A DNA stretch of 26,186 nucleotides, from positions 1-26,186 of the IMG/VR virus record IMGVR_UViG_3300044998_000712, one strand, 5' to 3'. A program made the translations under genes and the position numbers. Shown here one piece after another: positions 14,487 to 21,992 of the stretch (position 1 is its first letter; every line of letters begins with the position of its first letter). The notes under the pieces are model-generated. The model saw nothing but the letters and a program-made list of their open reading frames with translations. It was not told where the DNA came from and did not search any database. The stretch comes from a virus.

Positions 14487-14592
14487 TGGATTTGAATCGC
14501 TCTGCGCGCAGAAGGCGCGCCGGGCAGCGCAACCCAGAGTCGGGCGCATGTGCGTGGCAATCCTGTTTGCATCGCATGCGCCCGTTTTTTTT
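14487..14592 (+). ncRNA. Possible short leader RNA ending at an intrinsic terminator
   Basis: Transcription from the promoter at 14452-14480 and ending in the T-run at 14585-14592 would give an RNA of about 106 nt. Its 5' part contains a perfect palindrome TCTGCGCGCAGA (14501-14512) and GGCGCGCC (14514-14521), and it ends in the terminator hairpin. It could be a stable small RNA, or the attenuated leader of the capsid transcript. Endpoints are inferred from promoter and terminator only. Confidence 0.4.
14541..14592 (+). terminator. Intrinsic terminator in the capsid leader
   Basis: CGGGCGCATG (14541-14550) pairs perfectly with CATGCGCCCG (14575-14584), with a weaker inner GCAA/TTGC pairing (14557-14560/14567-14570), and eight T residues follow at 14585-14592. 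This is a textbook rho-independent terminator. It lies after the capsid promoter and only 5 nt before the capsid ribosome binding site, so it would act as an attenuator unless read through. Confidence 0.8.
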
Positions 14593-14611
14593 AACCCAGG
14601 AGAGAACATCA

Positions 14612-15991
14612 ATGACACTTGAAGAACTGACTGCACGGCTGACCGCGATTTCGGAGCGCGGCCGCCAGATTCTCGCGGAGGCAGGAGATGCGCCGTTGAG
14701 CGAGGAAGCGACGGCGGAGATTGATGCGCTGGATGCCGAGAAGTCCGAGATCGAGAGGCAGATTCGCGATCACAATGCGCGCCTTCGTGCGCAGCGTCTT
14801 CAGGATTCCTGCATTCGCGGCGAGGTTGCGGAGAGCGGTGTGCGCCGCATGTCTCCGGTGGCATCGAACCGTCCGCGCATCGAGGTTGGTCGCGAAGGTT
14901 TCGAGCGTGATCCGATGTGCGGCTATCGTTCGCCTGCGGAATTTCTCCGCGAGGTGCGTGCCGTGGCGACGGGTCAGACGACAATCGAGCGTTCGCGTCG
15001 TCTGCTGCCGCTGTTTGGCGGCATCGAGCATGCGGAGAACAGGCTGGAGCTGTACGGGATTTCGAGCAGTGAATTCGCTCGGGAGTCTGTCGGCGGCGAG
15101 GGCGGTTTTCTCGTGCCGCCGCAGATGCGCGAGGAAATTTTCTCCGCGATCAACGGCACGACTTCGCTTTTCAATGTTCTGTACAAGGAGCCGATCAGCA
15201 CGAACGCCGTGGAATGGGACGGCGACGAGACCACGCCGTGGGGCGCGTCCGGCATTCGCCCCTACTGGCTTGGCGAGGGCGGTTCGCTCACGGCGACAAA
15301 GCCGAACGTCGAGAAGCGGATCAATCGCCTGCACAAGGTCGGCGCGCTCGTGAACGTGACCGAGGAATTGAACAGCGACGCGACGCGCCTCAACAACGTG
15401 ATCACGCGACAGGCAGGCGCCGCGCTCGACTACGTCATTTCCGAAGGGTTCTATTCCGGTGACGGCATTGCGAAGCCTGTGGGTTTTTTCGGTCACAGTT
15501 CGCAGGTGACGGTTGCGAAGGAGACCGGTCAGGCCGCTGGCACGATCAACGCAGCCAACGTCACGAAGATGCTTGCGCGGCGTCGCACGTCGAACGATGC
15601 GCAGTGGGTGTGGCTGATGAGCGCGAGCGCGTACTCGCAGATCATCACGCTGACCATCGGGTCGTCTCCGGCGTGGACATCGCCCGCGAGCGGATTGAAG
15701 GATGCGCCCGGCGGCATGCTGCTCGGCATTCCGATTGTGATTTCCGAGCATTGCAGCACGCTTGGGACCGAGGGCGACATCGTGCTTGTGAACGCACGCG
15801 GATACTACGGCATCTATCACAGCACGAGCCTGCGGTTCGATTCAAGCATTCACGTGCATTTCGCGCAGGACATCAGCGCGTTCCGCTGGATCATGCGCGT
15901 TGGCGGAATGCCGTTCCTCCAGAATCCTGTTTCGCCGAAAAACGGATCGCTGACGTACAGCGATTTCATTGCATTGCAGACCCGGTCCTAA
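14612..15991 (+). CDS. HK97-type major capsid protein with delta domain
   Basis: The 459-residue protein has an N-terminal helical, charged scaffold-like (delta) segment covering about residues 1-65 (coiled-coil pattern, ISERGRQILAEAG onward). A linker leads to the conserved entry of the HK97 fold, GGEGGFLVPPQMREEIF from 161. Later blocks (LVNVTEELNSD, ISEGFYSGDG, KPVGFF, AFRWIMRVGGMPF) fit the family. The upstream S49 protease probably removes the N-terminal part. AGGAGAG at 14598-14604 is 7 nt before ATG 14612. The same frame is open back to 14486, but that stretch holds the terminator and is not counted as coding. Confidence 0.93.
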   Translation: MTLEELTARLTAISERGRQILAEAGDAPLSEEATAEIDALDAEKSEIERQIRDHNARLRAQRLQDSCIRGEVAESGVRRMSPVASNRPRIEVGREGFERDPMCGYRSPAEFLREVRAVATGQTTIERSRRLLPLFGGIEHAENRLELYGISSSEFARESVGGEGGFLVPPQMREEIFSAINGTTSLFNVLYKEPISTNAVEWDGDETTPWGASGIRPYWLGEGGSLTATKPNVEKRINRLHKVGALVNVTEELNSDATRLNNVITRQAGAALDYVISEGFYSGDGIAKPVGFFGHSSQVTVAKETGQAAGTINAANVTKMLARRRTSNDAQWVWLMSASAYSQIITLTIGSSPAWTSPASGLKDAPGGMLLGIPIVISEHCSTLGTEGDIVLVNARGYYGIYHSTSLRFDSSIHVHFAQDISAFRWIMRVGGMPFLQNPVSPKNGSLTYSDFIALQTRS

Positions 15992-16010
15992 CCGATAGGA
16001 GTTAATCGAG

Positions 16011-16469
16011 ATGAATCTGACAAGCGCATTGGCGCATGAGGTCGTGGTCCCTGTTGGCGATGTCAATCCGGCGTCGTACAGTGCGGGCACGCAGACGACT
16101 GGCTGGATTGCCGCGAAAAATTTCACGAAGTTTCTGGCGGTGATCCAGGCCGGTGCACTCGGCACGAACGCCACGCTCAACGCGAAGTTGCAGCAGGCGA
16201 GCGATGGCAGCGGGACCGGCGCGAAAGACATTACGGGCAAGGCGATCACGCAATTCACGCAGGCCGGTACCGATTACAGCGGGAAGACCGCCGTGATTTC
16301 GCTTGATCCGTCCGAGCTTGATGCCACGAACGGCTTCACGCATTTCAGACTGTCATTTACTGTTGCGACGGCGGCGTCGCTGGTATCCGCGAGTGTGTAC
16401 GGCATTGGTGCGCTGTACACGCCTGCGGAGGACTATGGCGCGTCGGATGTTGTGCAGTATGTGAGCTGA
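16011..16469 (+). CDS. Head decoration-type or minor capsid protein
   Basis: The 152-residue, Ala/Thr/Gly-rich, beta-type protein (FLAVIQAGALGTNATLNAK, then GAKDITGKAITQF and SVYGIGALY) resembles small structural proteins found directly after the capsid gene in many siphoviruses. It is probably a virion decoration or stabilising protein. AGGAG near 15996-16000 serves as ribosome binding site. It shares the capsid transcript and is followed by a 16-bp perfect hairpin. No catalytic motif. The role is inferred mainly from position and composition. Confidence 0.6.
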   Translation: MNLTSALAHEVVVPVGDVNPASYSAGTQTTGWIAAKNFTKFLAVIQAGALGTNATLNAKLQQASDGSGTGAKDITGKAITQFTQAGTDYSGKTAVISLDPSELDATNGFTHFRLSFTVATAASLVSASVYGIGALYTPAEDYGASDVVQYVS

Positions 16470-16497
16470 TCCTCCTGTCGTTCCGTCTCCTCCGAAA

Positions 16498-16534
16498 GAT
16501 GCGGCGGCATAACCCGTAGTTATGCCGCCGCATC
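16498..16534 (+). promoter_or_regulatory. Perfect 16-bp stem, 5-nt loop hairpin after the decoration gene
   Basis: The arms 16498-16513 and 16519-16534 are exact reverse complements around CCGTA. GAAAAC follows instead of a T-run, so it is not a standard terminator on the + strand; on the opposite strand only three T residues follow. It probably marks the 3' end of the capsid/decoration mRNA, blocking exonucleases or damping read-through into connector genes. Confidence 0.7.
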
Positions 16535-16555
16535 GAAAACAGCGGGCGAATAGAG

Positions 16556-17140
16556 ATGACAACAGAATTGATCGAGCCGCCGGTGGTCGAGCCTGTCAGT
16601 GTCGCGGAGGTTCGTTCTCATCTGCGTGTCGATCATACTGATGATGACGCATGGATTTCGTTTGCCATTGGCGCGGCCCGTCAATACATCGAGCGCATAC
16701 AGAACCGCGCCATGATGCGGCAGCGTTGGCGCATGACCGCGCCGTCGTTTGAAAAGATGTTCTGGGCTGGCGTTGCCGCGCTGAGCGTGAATCCTGTCGC
16801 GTCTATTGATGATGTCGCTGTCGCGTACTACGATTCAGAGAACAGCATTCAATCGTTATCGAGTGATGCGCTCGTGTTTATCGGCGGCAGAATAGCCCGC
16901 GTTGCGCTGTCCGGCGATGCGGTGCTGCCTTTGACATATGATCGACCTGATGCGGTTTCTCTGTCATGGTACGCTGGCTATTCGGATTCTAGTGAAGTTC
17001 CATTCGATACGCGCATGGCGATTCTGGAGCATGTGGCGCAGATGTATCACTATCGTGACGGGAATGCACGCGGCAGCGTGAACGCGCTGCGGCACGGATT
17101 GACGGCGATGATCCATTCAGACGCCGATTGGGCAATGTAG
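16556..17140 (+). CDS. Head-tail connector (gp6/phiE125 gp8-like)
   Basis: The 194-residue protein starts with PVSVAEVRSHLRVDHTDDDAWISFAIGAARQYIE, the hallmark of phage connector proteins of the gp6 / phiE125 gp8 type. An aromatic middle and ISW-like strands (VSLSWYAGYSD, MAILEHVAQMYHYRDG) follow. Rings of these proteins sit beneath the portal to seal the head. AGAG just upstream is a modest ribosome binding site. Position after the capsid and before the head closure gene is canonical. Confidence 0.85.
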   Translation: MTTELIEPPVVEPVSVAEVRSHLRVDHTDDDAWISFAIGAARQYIERIQNRAMMRQRWRMTAPSFEKMFWAGVAALSVNPVASIDDVAVAYYDSENSIQSLSSDALVFIGGRIARVALSGDAVLPLTYDRPDAVSLSWYAGYSDSSEVPFDTRMAILEHVAQMYHYRDGNARGSVNALRHGLTAMIHSDADWAM

Positions 17141-17141
17141 C

Positions 17142-17711
17142 ATGGTGCGCGCTGATTTGTTGCGGCAGAGCAGCGGCGCATATCGCACGCGATGTGCCAT
17201 CCTGCGCCCGTCCTACTCGACGGCAAACGACGGCACTAGCGTCGTTGCATGGACGCTCCACGGATGGCGACACATGGCCATTGAGCCTGTCGCGTCGAGC
17301 GAGATGCGGATTGGTCCGCGCGTGCTGGATGAGAGCGAATGCGTTGCGCGCATGCCGTACGAGCGCGGCATCAAGTCAGACATGCGCGTGTTGTTTCCTC
17401 TGCCGTGCGGCTATCTGACCGCTGGCGCATCGAACGTCGACACCGTCGTCATGGTGACCGGCGGCGATTCGCATCCCGAGTTGCGATCCGGTCCGTTCCA
17501 TGCGCGATGCGAGAGCGAGATTCTCCGTGTTACCGGCGGGCACGGCACCGCCACGCTCCATGTGCAGCGAGGCAGATTTGGTACGTCTGCCGCCTCGCAC
17601 GCGGCTGGAGTGATGTTTGTGCCGCTGCGCGAATACAACATTAGCGGCGTTATCGATGTCGATGATGCACATGCCGAGCTGCTGCTCGGACTGAACGGAG
17701 CGCAGAAATGA
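17142..17711 (+). CDS. Head closure/head-tail joining protein with C-terminal extension
   Basis: The 189-residue protein looks bipartite. Residues 1-90 resemble short head-tail joining proteins (YRTRCAILRP, TLHGWRHMAIEPVASSE, then a KSDMRVLFPL strand). The remainder adds a beta-rich segment with HVQRGRFGTSAASHAAG, an RGxxGTxAxxH pattern seen in phage virion proteins. No clear Shine-Dalgarno site precedes ATG 17142, which lies 1 nt after the previous stop, so translation is probably coupled. It overlaps the next gene by ATGA. Function by position is closing the head and presenting the tail-joining surface. Confidence 0.6.
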   Translation: MVRADLLRQSSGAYRTRCAILRPSYSTANDGTSVVAWTLHGWRHMAIEPVASSEMRIGPRVLDESECVARMPYERGIKSDMRVLFPLPCGYLTAGASNVDTVVMVTGGDSHPELRSGPFHARCESEILRVTGGHGTATLHVQRGRFGTSAASHAAGVMFVPLREYNISGVIDVDDAHAELLLGLNGAQK

Positions 17712-18271
17712 TCAGCATGCGCGTTGACGGTGCGTTGATGGCGGATGTGCTGCGCCGCTTCAATGAATTGAACGGCGCGGATGCGCGCCGCGCATTTCAC
17801 GTTGCTGGTGTTCGGGCGAGCGCGCCGATGGTTGCGGCGTTGCGCGCGGCGGTGCCAGTGCGCACGGGCGCGCTGAAAAAGAACATAGGAATCAGGCGGG
17901 CGCGGCGCGGCGTGCCGCGTGACACGCACAGGCTCGTTATCGCGAGCCGCGACGTGAGCTATGCGCTGGTTCCCGTTTCCGACATTCCGGACGGTGCGCG
18001 ATCCGAGTTCATTCGAGCGCTGCGTCGCAGTGGCGCGGCGGGCCGTCGCCGCGTAAATCCATCCAAATACTGGCACCTGGTCTTCGGCGGGACGCGCCCG
18101 CACGCGATCAGGATGAAGCGGAGCGGGATCATTCTTCAGCATCCAGGCGCGCGCGCCAACGATGCGATGCGAAATGTTTTTGCGGCGCAATCCGCCGGTG
18201 TGATCGCTGCGTTCTCCGGCGAATTGCGGCGCGCGATTGAGCGAGTATTTGCGAAAGTGGGGCGCAGATGA
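17708..18271 (+). CDS. HK97 gp10-like tail completion protein
   Basis: The 187-residue basic protein has AALRAAVPVRTGALKKNIGIRRAR around residues 42-65. This is the conserved core of the HK97 gp10 family (PVRTGxLxxSI). WHLVFGGTRPHAI and a C-terminal helix follow. The family acts in tail completion at the head-tail joint. It is linked by ATGA overlaps to the genes before and after. High Arg content is usual for the family. Confidence 0.85.
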   Translation: MISMRVDGALMADVLRRFNELNGADARRAFHVAGVRASAPMVAALRAAVPVRTGALKKNIGIRRARRGVPRDTHRLVIASRDVSYALVPVSDIPDGARSEFIRALRRSGAAGRRRVNPSKYWHLVFGGTRPHAIRMKRSGIILQHPGARANDAMRNVFAAQSAGVIAAFSGELRRAIERVFAKVGRR

Positions 18272-18693
18272 TTACGGCGGATGATGTTTTTCGCGCCGCT
18301 ATTCTCGGAGTGCCGGGCGTCAGCGACGTGATTGGAACGGGGCTGAGCGCGTTCAACGGATTTGCGCCGTCGAGTGCGTATCCATGCGCACAGTACATGC
18401 GCACGTCGAGCGCAAATCCGCATGCGATGGATGCGCCGGATTCCGTGATTGATGCGCGCTACGATCTGCTTTTCTACGCGACCGTGCGCGCCGATGCGTG
18501 GCGCGCTGCGGATGCGGCATCGAGCGCGTTGAACGGATGGCACGGCGTGGTGACGGTTGGCGATGACTCCGCCGATGTGTACGGCATGTTCATGCGTGAC
18601 GCGGCGGAGATTCCAGTTGTTACCGAGGACGGGCAGGAGGTTGGCGATTTTGCGGTGCGCCAGCAGTGGCGCATGTGGGTGAAACTGAACTGA
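18268..18693 (+). CDS. Tail terminator/completion protein (DUF3168-like)
   Basis: The 141-residue protein occupies the slot of the tail terminator, between the gp10-like gene and tail tube. It has the alternating strand and helix pattern of DUF3168-like proteins: YDLLFYATVRADAWRAADAASSALNGW, then a late strand FAVRQQWRMWVKLN. It would form the ring that stops tail tube growth and joins the head. The assignment rests on position and general pattern rather than on a unique motif. Confidence 0.65.
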   Translation: MITADDVFRAAILGVPGVSDVIGTGLSAFNGFAPSSAYPCAQYMRTSSANPHAMDAPDSVIDARYDLLFYATVRADAWRAADAASSALNGWHGVVTVGDDSADVYGMFMRDAAEIPVVTEDGQEVGDFAVRQQWRMWVKLN

Positions 18694-18706
18694 AGAGGAT
18701 TTGATC

Positions 18707-19105
18707 ATGGCATCTACTGCGACTATAGGAAATGGCACCACGATTACATTCGGCACGAGCGCGTTCGCTCCGTCGATCACGGAAATTGCGCAAAGTGGTG
18801 GGCAGACGCGCGCGGCGATCAACACGTCTCACCTTGCCACGAGCGGGTCGCACACGTTTTCGCCGGGCGGCCTGCTCGACAATGGCGCGTTTCGCATCAC
18901 TGGTTTTTTCGATGGTTCGCAGAATCCGCCGGTGAGCGCTGCAGCTGAGACGATCACGATCGCGTGGGCTGGGGGTGGGACTTCGTATGCGTTCAGCGGG
19001 TTCATGACATCGTTCAACATCGAGCCGGTGAAGGTGGATGAACTCATGATGTTCAGCAGCGAAATCAAGATCGCCGGTGCGATTACGAAGGATGTGACGC
19101 CGTGA
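18707..19105 (+). CDS. Major tail tube protein
   Basis: The 132-residue protein is rich in Thr, Ser, Gly and Ala with alternating beta strands (GNGTTITFGT, INTSHLATSG, GAFRITGFFDGS, ETITIAWAGG, FNIEPVKVDELMMFSSEIKIAG). This matches short siphovirus tail tube proteins. Hexameric rings of it build the tail. The likely start is ATG 18707 after GAGGA (18695-18699); an in-frame TTG at 18701 is less likely. It directly follows the tail terminator and precedes the chaperone genes, the usual order. Confidence 0.8.
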   Translation: MASTATIGNGTTITFGTSAFAPSITEIAQSGGQTRAAINTSHLATSGSHTFSPGGLLDNGAFRITGFFDGSQNPPVSAAAETITIAWAGGGTSYAFSGFMTSFNIEPVKVDELMMFSSEIKIAGAITKDVTP

Positions 19106-19458
19106 GTGAATCATTCGTTCGCGTTCGCATATCGAAGCCGGTCGCGCCGCCGCTCGATGCGCTTGCTCCGGACTATCTTGCGAATCATTGCAATCGTTTC
19201 AATGTGCCCGTGTGCGAGGATTTGGAAGTGCTGCAATCGAGGCTTTCGATGTGCAGGGCGATTCCGATATTGCGCGTCGGTCAGGAGGTGGAGCTGCGTG
19301 TTGATGTTGCCGCAGCATATGAGCGCAGCGGCATCGCGGTGGATGCGCGTCTGCCTGTAGAGATCGAGCGGCAGCGCGAGGCGAAGGCGAGGGCAATCAT
19401 AGACGATGCGCGCCGTCGTGTTGCGACCGCGGAGGAGGATGGCAATGAACGCGAGTGA
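19102..19458 (+). CDS. Hypothetical 118-aa tail-module protein
   Basis: No family is recognised. The N-terminal 80 residues are mixed alpha/beta (FVRVRISKPVAPPLDALAP, ILRVGQEVELRVDV). The C-terminal 40 are a highly charged helix (EIERQREAKARAIIDDARRR). The likely start is GTG at 19102, overlapping the tube stop as GTGA, after GAAGGA. It overlaps the chaperone start by 14 nt. Location between tube and chaperone suggests an assembly accessory. Confidence 0.6.
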   Translation: MSESFVRVRISKPVAPPLDALAPDYLANHCNRFNVPVCEDLEVLQSRLSMCRAIPILRVGQEVELRVDVAAAYERSGIAVDARLPVEIERQREAKARAIIDDARRRVATAEEDGNERE

Positions 19459-19795
19459 GCTGCGCCTGAAAATCCTCGCGAGCGATGACATGCGCCCTGT
19501 TGCGGTGTCGGTGCCGGAGTGGGGCGTTGACGTGCACGTGAAGCCGATGAGTACGCGGGCACGCGAGGAATTTGATTTCTGGATCAGCCGCAGCAGGGCG
19601 CAGAACGGGGCGGCGATTCGCGAGCACGTGGTGATGTGGTGCGCGTGTGATTCCGATGGCAACGCGATATTCACGCAGGATGATCTGCCTGCGCTGAGCG
19701 AAAAGTCCTCGGCCGCGATCGATCGAATTTACACGGCAGCATTGGCAATCAATGGTATTGGCGGTGCGGCGGCGGATGAACTGGAAAAAAACTGA
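19445..19795 (+). CDS. Tail assembly chaperone, zero-frame product (G-like)
   Basis: The 116-residue protein follows the tail assembly chaperone pattern: PEWGVDVHVKPMSTRAREEFD near residues 30-50, WCACDSDGNAIFTQDDLPALSEKS, and a final helix. It would bind tape measure protein during tail assembly. GGAGGAGG at 19431-19438 precedes ATG 19445; ATG 19439 overlaps the site and is rejected. The gene ends GAA AAA AAC TGA, creating a slippery site for the extended GT-type product. Confidence 0.8.
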   Translation: MNASELRLKILASDDMRPVAVSVPEWGVDVHVKPMSTRAREEFDFWISRSRAQNGAAIREHVVMWCACDSDGNAIFTQDDLPALSEKSSAAIDRIYTAALAINGIGGAAADELEKN

Positions 19796-20109
19796 TCGAA
19801 CGCCCGGGCCTGATGTTCCGGTGCGATCTCGCGATCGCGCTGGGCAGGACCCTGGCGGAGATAGGCTGCATGACATCTGGCGAGATTTCGATCTGGCGCG
19901 CATATGACGCGGCGGTTGGCCTGCCGCAGCGGCGCGCCGAGTGGCAGATTGCGAAGGCGATGGCGGGCATGGCGGTGATGCATGGTGGCGCGAAAAAATT
20001 CGATCCGATCCCGTGGTTGCCGCGCAATCCCGTTGATGGCGATGTGATGCATCAGACTGCGGAGGAATCGATGCGCGTGTTTGAATCCATCATAGGTGTC
20101 GATTCATGA
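19445..20109 (+). CDS. Tail assembly chaperone, -1 frameshift fusion (GT-like)
   Basis: The heptamer A AAA AAC at 19786-19792 is in the exact X XXY YYZ register of the zero frame, directly before TGA. A -1 slip there continues as CTG ATC GAA from 19792 and stays open to TGA at 20107-20109, adding 105 residues for a 221-residue fusion. The added part (GRTLAEIGCMTSGEISIWRAYDA, then QIAKAMAGMAVMHGG) resembles the T domain of such chaperones. A short hairpin (19823-19828/19833-19838) lies downstream and might stimulate slipping. Nothing supports separate initiation except an ATG at 19813 without a ribosome binding site. Confidence 0.82.
19786..19792 (+). promoter_or_regulatory. -1 ribosomal frameshift slippery heptamer AAAAAAC
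   Basis: A run of seven A residues followed by C (19785-19792) gives A AAA AAC in the correct codon register, one codon before the zero-frame stop. The downstream frame is exactly -1. This is the canonical site type used by lambda-like tail chaperone genes. Confidence 0.85.
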
Positions 20110-21992
20110 GTGTCGCTGTTCTCGCAGTGCGGATCGAGGCGGAGTCTGCACGATTCCGCAGGCAGATGCTCGATGCGTCGAACAGCGTGCGATCGTTCGG
20201 CACGTCTGTCGATCGCATATATGGCGGCGTGCGCAATCTCGCGGCATTGCTCGGCGCCGGCTTCGGCGCATACAAGGCTGTTGATGCGTTCAGGCGCACC
20301 GCGCACGAGATGGAGCAGATACTCGATGTCGCGGAAACATTCGGCCTTGCGACGGAATCCGTTGCGCGACTGAAATATGCCGCCGACAAAAACTATGCGT
20401 CGTTCGAGGCGCTGACAAAGGCGATCGCATTCCAGCAGCGCAGCCTGCGCGCGGCCCGTGATGGCGCGGCGGAGGCGGGTCGCACGTATCAGCGACTAGG
20501 CATCGACATCGATCGCCTTGCGTCGATGCGCCCGGAGGATGCGTTTCTCGAAGTCGCCGAGGCCCTGAAAAACACCATCGACCCTGCGACCAGGACGCAG
20601 TCGATGTTCCGCCTGTTCGGGCGGAACGCGATCGAGATTGCGGATACGGTGCTGCTCGGCGCGGATGGATTGCGTCAGATGTTCGCGGAGGCGGATCGTC
20701 TCGGGCTGACATTCGACGCCGGGATAGGTCATTCCGTGAACGCAATGAACGAGTCGCTTCGTTCCATGCAGGGCGCATTCAGCGGCATGGCGCGCACGGT
20801 CGTATCCGAGCTTGCGCCGGTCGTGACCGGCGCGGCCGATGCGTTTGTCGAGTTCATGACCGGAGGCGAGGGCATGGCGGAGCGCATGCGCGGATGGATC
20901 GACGCCGTGATCGACAGAACAATTGTGCTTGAAAAGTCACTGCGATCGATCATGTCGGCAGTGGATGGAATCAACAGCGCATTCGCAACGGTGTCACGCG
21001 CTGCCGATGTGATTGGCGCGGTGAAGGACGTCGGGATCGGATCGCTGTTCGGGCTAGGCAGCGGCATTGTCGGAGCTGCCGGTTCTGTCACGTCGTGGTT
21101 CGGCAATCTGATCGGATCGGATGCGTTGCGCGCAGCCGGTGCGCAGCTGGATGACGACATGAAAACTTTCATGTACACGACCCAGGCCGCGATGGAAAAC
21201 GCGAATCGGCGCATGAGAAAGATTACCGGTTCCGGAAACGGTGGCGGCACCGACATCAGGCCCGTGTCTGCGGATGAGCTGCTCAATGGCGTGAAGTCAT
21301 CCATTGCGGCATGGCGCGAGGCTGGCGAGCGTCGCATTGCGGAGGCCAATACTGACGCCGCGATCATGGATGTGGCGCGTCAATCCACCATGCTGATGCA
21401 GGAGGAATTCGACGCGGCGGAGCGGCGCATGAACGAATTGCGGATGAACGCGGAGCGGTTGACGCGCGAAACGCGCACGCCTGCGGAGGTATTCGCGGAC
21501 ACGCAGCGCGATCTGAACGAAATGCTGGATGAGGGACTTATTTCGTGGGAGACCTATGCGCGTGCCATGGAGCGTGCGGCGCGCGAGATGGAGGGTGTCG
21601 CCGATGCGACTGACGCAACGCGCCGATCGATCAGTGCAATGGCCGGCAGCGGCGACCTTGACAAGGTCGCGTTTGCGTTTGGCGGCGTTGATCGCGGCGG
21701 TGCGACGGCACAGGATGCGCGATGGATTCGTGATCCGCTCGAAACTCCGATAGGCGGATGGAATCCGATCGCGCTTGCGGATGCCGTGCGTGGCAAGGCC
21801 GCGCATGATTATGCGTTTGCCCGCGCATCGCATTTCATACCCGGCGCGCAATCTGAAATGGCGCTTGCCGGAGCGCGATTGATGTCATCCACGACAGGCA
21901 TGCGCATCGAGCAGCTCGACACGACAAACGAATATCTGCGCATGATCGCGAATGCGATTTCAACGCGCACAATGATGGTGGTTGCGGTCTGA
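20106..21992 (+). CDS. Tail tape measure protein
   Basis: The 628-residue protein is mostly helical with heptad-like Ala/Arg/Glu patterns at both ends and a Gly/Ala/Val-rich hydrophobic centre around residues 300-345 (GAVKDVGIGSLFGLGSGIVG), typical of tape measures. It sets tail length and helps DNA entry. At about 0.15 nm per residue, the usual family rule, it predicts a tail close to 95 nm. It overlaps the chaperone fusion stop by ATGA and precedes the tail-tip genes, as expected. It is short for the class, and no muramidase or peptidase domain is evident. Confidence 0.85.
   Translation: MSVAVLAVRIEAESARFRRQMLDASNSVRSFGTSVDRIYGGVRNLAALLGAGFGAYKAVDAFRRTAHEMEQILDVAETFGLATESVARLKYAADKNYASFEALTKAIAFQQRSLRAARDGAAEAGRTYQRLGIDIDRLASMRPEDAFLEVAEALKNTIDPATRTQSMFRLFGRNAIEIADTVLLGADGLRQMFAEADRLGLTFDAGIGHSVNAMNESLRSMQGAFSGMARTVVSELAPVVTGAADAFVEFMTGGEGMAERMRGWIDAVIDRTIVLEKSLRSIMSAVDGINSAFATVSRAADVIGAVKDVGIGSLFGLGSGIVGAAGSVTSWFGNLIGSDALRAAGAQLDDDMKTFMYTTQAAMENANRRMRKITGSGNGGGTDIRPVSADELLNGVKSSIAAWREAGERRIAEANTDAAIMDVARQSTMLMQEEFDAAERRMNELRMNAERLTRETRTPAEVFADTQRDLNEMLDEGLISWETYARAMERAAREMEGVADATDATRRSISAMAGSGDLDKVAFAFGGVDRGGATAQDARWIRDPLETPIGGWNPIALADAVRGKAAHDYAFARASHFIPGAQSEMALAGARLMSSTTGMRIEQLDTTNEYLRMIANAISTRTMMVVAV

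Noticed and set aside
14486-14611. In-frame upstream extension of the capsid gene
   Set aside because: The stretch contains the terminator hairpin and T-run, and the standard family start with AGGAGAG is at 14612.
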